Below, piece after piece: positions 13,879 to 16,087 of a DNA stretch of 16,087 nucleotides. Made by a program: the position numbers and the translations under genes. How positions within the stretch are numbered: position 1 is the stretch's first letter; each line of letters starts with the position of its first letter. Source of the stretch: Bacteroidota bacterium (GTDB taxonomy: Bacteria; Bacteroidota; Bacteroidia; Bacteroidales; VadinHA17); contig JAUVHQ010000018.1 of assembly GCA_030593185.1 (NCBI GenBank), positions 1 through 16,087 on the forward strand, read 5' to 3'. A model generated the notes under the pieces. It had not been told where the DNA came from. It did no database searches and was given only the letters and a program-made list of their open reading frames with translations.

Positions 13879-14868
13879 ATGACCCAAAAGATTTTATATT
13901 TAGAGGATATTGATCCGGTAAACATTTATGGATCCAATAATAGTCTGTTAAATAAAATCATTAGTTCCTTTCCAAAGCTGAAAATAATTGCAAGAGGTAG
14001 CGAAATTAAAGTTATTGGTGAGGAATCACTTATAGCTGATTTTGAAGAAAAATTTGAAGGACTTATAGAATTTTACCTTAAATATAACAGATTGGAGGAA
14101 GCTGATATAGATAAGTTGTTTTTTGACTCTGCTATGCAGTCCCACATAAAAAACGGGGATCTTGATGAAGTATTGATATTCGGCAACGGAGGTCAGCCAA
14201 TAAAGCCAAGAACGGTTAATCAGATTAACCTGGTTAAGGAATTTTTCCTGAACGATTTGTTAATGGTAGTCGGACCTGCAGGAACAGGAAAAACATATCT
14301 TGCAATAGCCCTCGCTGTAAGAGCATTACGAAATAAGGAAGTTGAAAAGATAACACTTACCCGGCCTGCAGTTGAAGCCGGAGAACATCTCGGATTTCTC
14401 CCCGGTGATGTAAAGGAAAAACTGGAACCATACCTTCAACCTCTGTATGATGCTTTAAGAGATATGATGCCCGCAAAAAAACTGGTTGGGTATATTGAGG
14501 ATGGAATTATTCAAATTGCTCCCCTTGCATATATGCGTGGGCGAACACTTGAAAATGCTGTGGTTATTTTAGATGAGGCTCAGAATACTACGGTGAACCA
14601 ATTGAAAATGTTTCTGACCAGGATGGGACAATCATCCAAATTTATTGTTACAGGGGATATTACTCAAATAGATCTGCCCAGGAAATCTGATTCAGGTTTA
14701 TGGCAGGCAGTAAATCTTCTTAAAGGAATAGATGGCATATCAATTCTGGAGTTCGATGAACAGGATATTATGCGTCATAAGCTGGTAAAGCATATTGTTC
14801 GGGCTTATGAGAAGAAAGGCAAAAGGCAAAAGGCAGAAGGCAAAAGTGAGAAGAAAAGTCAAAAGTGA
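13879..14868 (+). CDS. phoH: PhoH family ATPase
   Basis: A 329-residue PhoH-like P-loop ATPase, a group linked to RNA metabolism. A short N-terminal KH-like region (about 15-65) precedes the ATPase core, with Walker A GPAGTGKT (132-139), the segment TRPAVEAGEHLGFLPGD, Walker B VVILDEAQN (228-236) and SKFIVTGDITQIDLP as sensor region. ATG at 13879 is preferred to the TTG immediately before it. Residues 313-329, a Lys/Glu/Gln-rich tail, are encoded by the heptamer array that starts at 14815, and the stop codon lies within that array, so the tail is probably a by-product of the repeat. purC follows on the same strand. Confidence 0.95.
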   Translation: MTQKILYLEDIDPVNIYGSNNSLLNKIISSFPKLKIIARGSEIKVIGEESLIADFEEKFEGLIEFYLKYNRLEEADIDKLFFDSAMQSHIKNGDLDEVLIFGNGGQPIKPRTVNQINLVKEFFLNDLLMVVGPAGTGKTYLAIALAVRALRNKEVEKITLTRPAVEAGEHLGFLPGDVKEKLEPYLQPLYDALRDMMPAKKLVGYIEDGIIQIAPLAYMRGRTLENAVVILDEAQNTTVNQLKMFLTRMGQSSKFIVTGDITQIDLPRKSDSGLWQAVNLLKGIDGISILEFDEQDIMRHKLVKHIVRAYEKKGKRQKAEGKSEKKSQK

Positions 14869-14965
14869 AAAGGGGACCAGTACCCAGTACCCAGTGACCA
14901 GTAACAAGTAAAAGCAAACTCATAAACTACTAAACTCATAAACTCATAAACAATTAAACATATAA
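14815..14965. repeat. 7-bp tandem array from the phoH 3' end to purC
   Basis: Twenty-one units are seen, seventeen of 7 bases and four of 8. AAAGGCA occurs three times in a row (14815-14835), followed by related units. AGTACCC is doubled at 14879-14892, and CTCATAAA is doubled at 14935-14950. The array covers the last 17 codons of phoH, its stop codon and nearly the whole spacer, ending 6 bases before the purC ATG. Confidence 0.88.
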
Positions 14966-14971
14966 CACATT

Positions 14972-15919
14972 ATGGCAGAGGCTATTAAAAATACCAATTT
15001 CAAATTTCCGGGATTAATAAATATATACCATGGGAAAGTTCGTGATGTTTATAATATTAATGATAAATACCTTGTAATGGTTGCAACTGACCGTATTTCA
15101 GCATTTGATGTGGTTCTTCCAAAAGGGATACCTTATAAAGGACAGGTATTGAACCAGGTTGCGGCAAAATTTCTGGATGCTACTGCTGATATTGTTCCTA
15201 ACTGGAAAATTGCATCACCCGATCCTATGGTAACTATTGGTCATTTTGCTGAACCATTTAAAATTGAAATGGTGATAAGGGGCTATCTTACCGGACATGC
15301 ATGGAGAGAATACCGGGCAGGGAAGCGGGAATTATGCGGAATGCCATTGCCGGATGGTATGAAGGAACATCAAAAATTTGATGAACCTATAATTACGCCA
15401 ACAACAAAGGCAACTGAAGGGCATGATGAAGATATCTCGAGGGAGAATGTTATTTCACAGGGATTAGTATCCGGGGAGGATTATTCAAAACTGGAAGATT
15501 ATACTTATAAATTGTTCAGTAAAGGCAGTGAAATAGCCAAAGAAAAGGGTTTGATCCTGGTGGATACAAAGTATGAATTTGGGAAAAAAGATGGGAAAAT
15601 ATACCTTATTGATGAAATACATACACCCGATTCATCCAGGTATTTCTATATGGATAGCTACAGGGAAAGATTTGATAATGGAGAACAGCAACGCCAGTTA
15701 TCCAAAGAGTTTGTGCGTCAGTGGCTGATAGACAGAGGTTTTCAAGGGAAAGAAGGTCAGCAGATGCCTGAAATGCCAGAAGAATTTGTCTCAGAGGTCT
15801 CAAAACGGTATATTGAATTGTATGAAAAAATAACGGGTGAATCATTTGTGAAGGAAGAAACAAAAGATGTAAAGGAAAGGATCGGGCAAAATATAAGAGA
15901 GTTCCTTGTTTCTGTATAA
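14972..15919 (+). CDS. purC: SAICAR synthetase (phosphoribosylaminoimidazole-succinocarboxamide synthase)
   Basis: A 315-residue cytosolic ligase of de novo purine synthesis that joins CAIR and aspartate using ATP to give SAICAR. The recognised segments are GKVRDVY (21-27), ATDRISAFDVVLP (38-50), RGYLTGHAWREY, the PTTKATEGHDEDIS region and LIDEIHTPDSSRYFY. The length is that of the longer, eukaryote-like bacterial form rather than the ~240-residue E. coli type. ATG at 14972 is the natural start. It follows phoH in the same orientation, an order I recall from other Bacteroidota, and probably shares its transcript across the heptamer array. No strong terminator was seen downstream. Confidence 0.97.
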   Translation: MAEAIKNTNFKFPGLINIYHGKVRDVYNINDKYLVMVATDRISAFDVVLPKGIPYKGQVLNQVAAKFLDATADIVPNWKIASPDPMVTIGHFAEPFKIEMVIRGYLTGHAWREYRAGKRELCGMPLPDGMKEHQKFDEPIITPTTKATEGHDEDISRENVISQGLVSGEDYSKLEDYTYKLFSKGSEIAKEKGLILVDTKYEFGKKDGKIYLIDEIHTPDSSRYFYMDSYRERFDNGEQQRQLSKEFVRQWLIDRGFQGKEGQQMPEMPEEFVSEVSKRYIELYEKITGESFVKEETKDVKERIGQNIREFLVSV

Positions 15920-15920
15920 A

Positions 15921-15946
15921 GAATAAGGTTAAAAGTTATACGTTTA
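15921..15946. repeat. Short heptamer run before copy C
   Basis: GTTAAAA and GTTATAC (15928-15941) are adjacent 7-bp units followed by a third beginning GTTTA, interrupted by the 113-bp element. GTT-starting words resume beyond the element, but the phase is less exact than at copy B. Confidence 0.5.
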
Positions 15947-16059
15947 CCACGTGAAATGCGACGCCTGCCGTGCCTGCCCCGCAGGGAAGAATGACCGTGT
16001 CGGGGTAAAATTTGAGGTACGAAAATATTTTACCAGGGAAGGAGCATATTTCACTGTGG
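15947..16059. mobile_element. 113-bp hairpin element, copy C
   Basis: It has the same length and orientation as copy A, with two differences, both C in A and T in C (6081/16018 and 6094/16031). It is flanked by TTA on both sides (15944-15946 and 16060-16062), consistent with a 3-bp target duplication. It lies 27 bases past the purC stop codon and may form the 3' end of that transcript. Confidence 0.85.
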
Positions 16060-16087
16060 TTATAAGTTTGACCAGTTAAAAGTAGAG

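Noticed and set aside
14815..14965. CRISPR array or VNTR coding repeat
   Set aside because: Units are only 7-8 bases, have no spacers, and are not a multiple of 3.
15921..16066. Exact heptamer phase across copy C as second proof of a 3-bp duplication
   Set aside because: TTA flanks both sides, but GTT words resume 8 and 17 bases out of the predicted register, so phase does not confirm it as it does at copy B.

Overview
The window reads as chromosomal DNA of a low-GC member of the Bacteroidota, most likely Bacteroidales or Marinilabiliales. Three things support this: lineage-typical proteins (a fused FeoA-FeoB, a PUR-alpha-like DUF3276 protein, a DUF5606 protein, a long NusB with an N-terminal extension, a YbbR-domain protein next to CoaE), recurrent TAnnTTTG-type -7 promoter elements instead of E. 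coli -10 boxes, and weak or absent Shine-Dalgarno sequences. No phage, plasmid, integrase, CRISPR, tRNA or rRNA feature was found.

Layout. 1-514: 3' part of an ornithine carbamoyltransferase gene (+). 702-2555: three minus-strand genes (DUF456 membrane protein, PepSY-type membrane protein, lipoprotein with a His-rich duplicated segment). 3036-5769: a ferrous iron uptake unit, feoAB followed by a FeoB-associated Cys-rich peptide (-). 6253-6666: DUF3276 nucleic-acid-binding protein (-), divergent from nusB (6960, +). 6960-10208: nusB, yajC, ybbR and coaE (+), of which ybbR and coaE overlap. 10288-11648: a TerB/J-domain protein and a DUF5606 protein (+). 11842-13448: mazG and a SAM hydroxide adenosyltransferase-family gene (-), separated by 2 bp. 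13879-15919: phoH and purC (+).

The genes are mostly housekeeping: arginine metabolism, Fe(II) import, transcription antitermination (NusB), Sec-linked YajC, CoA synthesis, NTP clean-up (MazG), RNA-linked PhoH, purine synthesis (PurC).

The unusual content lies between the genes. First, at least seven spacers are built from degenerate tandem repeats with a constant 7-bp period but a different sequence in each spacer. Two of these arrays run into the 3' ends of genes and encode the C-terminal residues of PhoH and MazG. Second, a 113-bp hairpin-forming element occurs twice (111/113 identical), and a 38-bp internally deleted version occurs once. All three lie in or against heptamer spacers. For the short copy, removing the element plus a 3-bp repeat (TTG) restores the 7-bp phase exactly, which is strong internal evidence that it inserted as a small mobile element with a 3-bp target duplication. 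Other points of interest are a perfect 40-bp palindrome at 660-699, a hairpin just before the feoAB start codon, and a terminator separating the lipoprotein gene from the PepSY gene.
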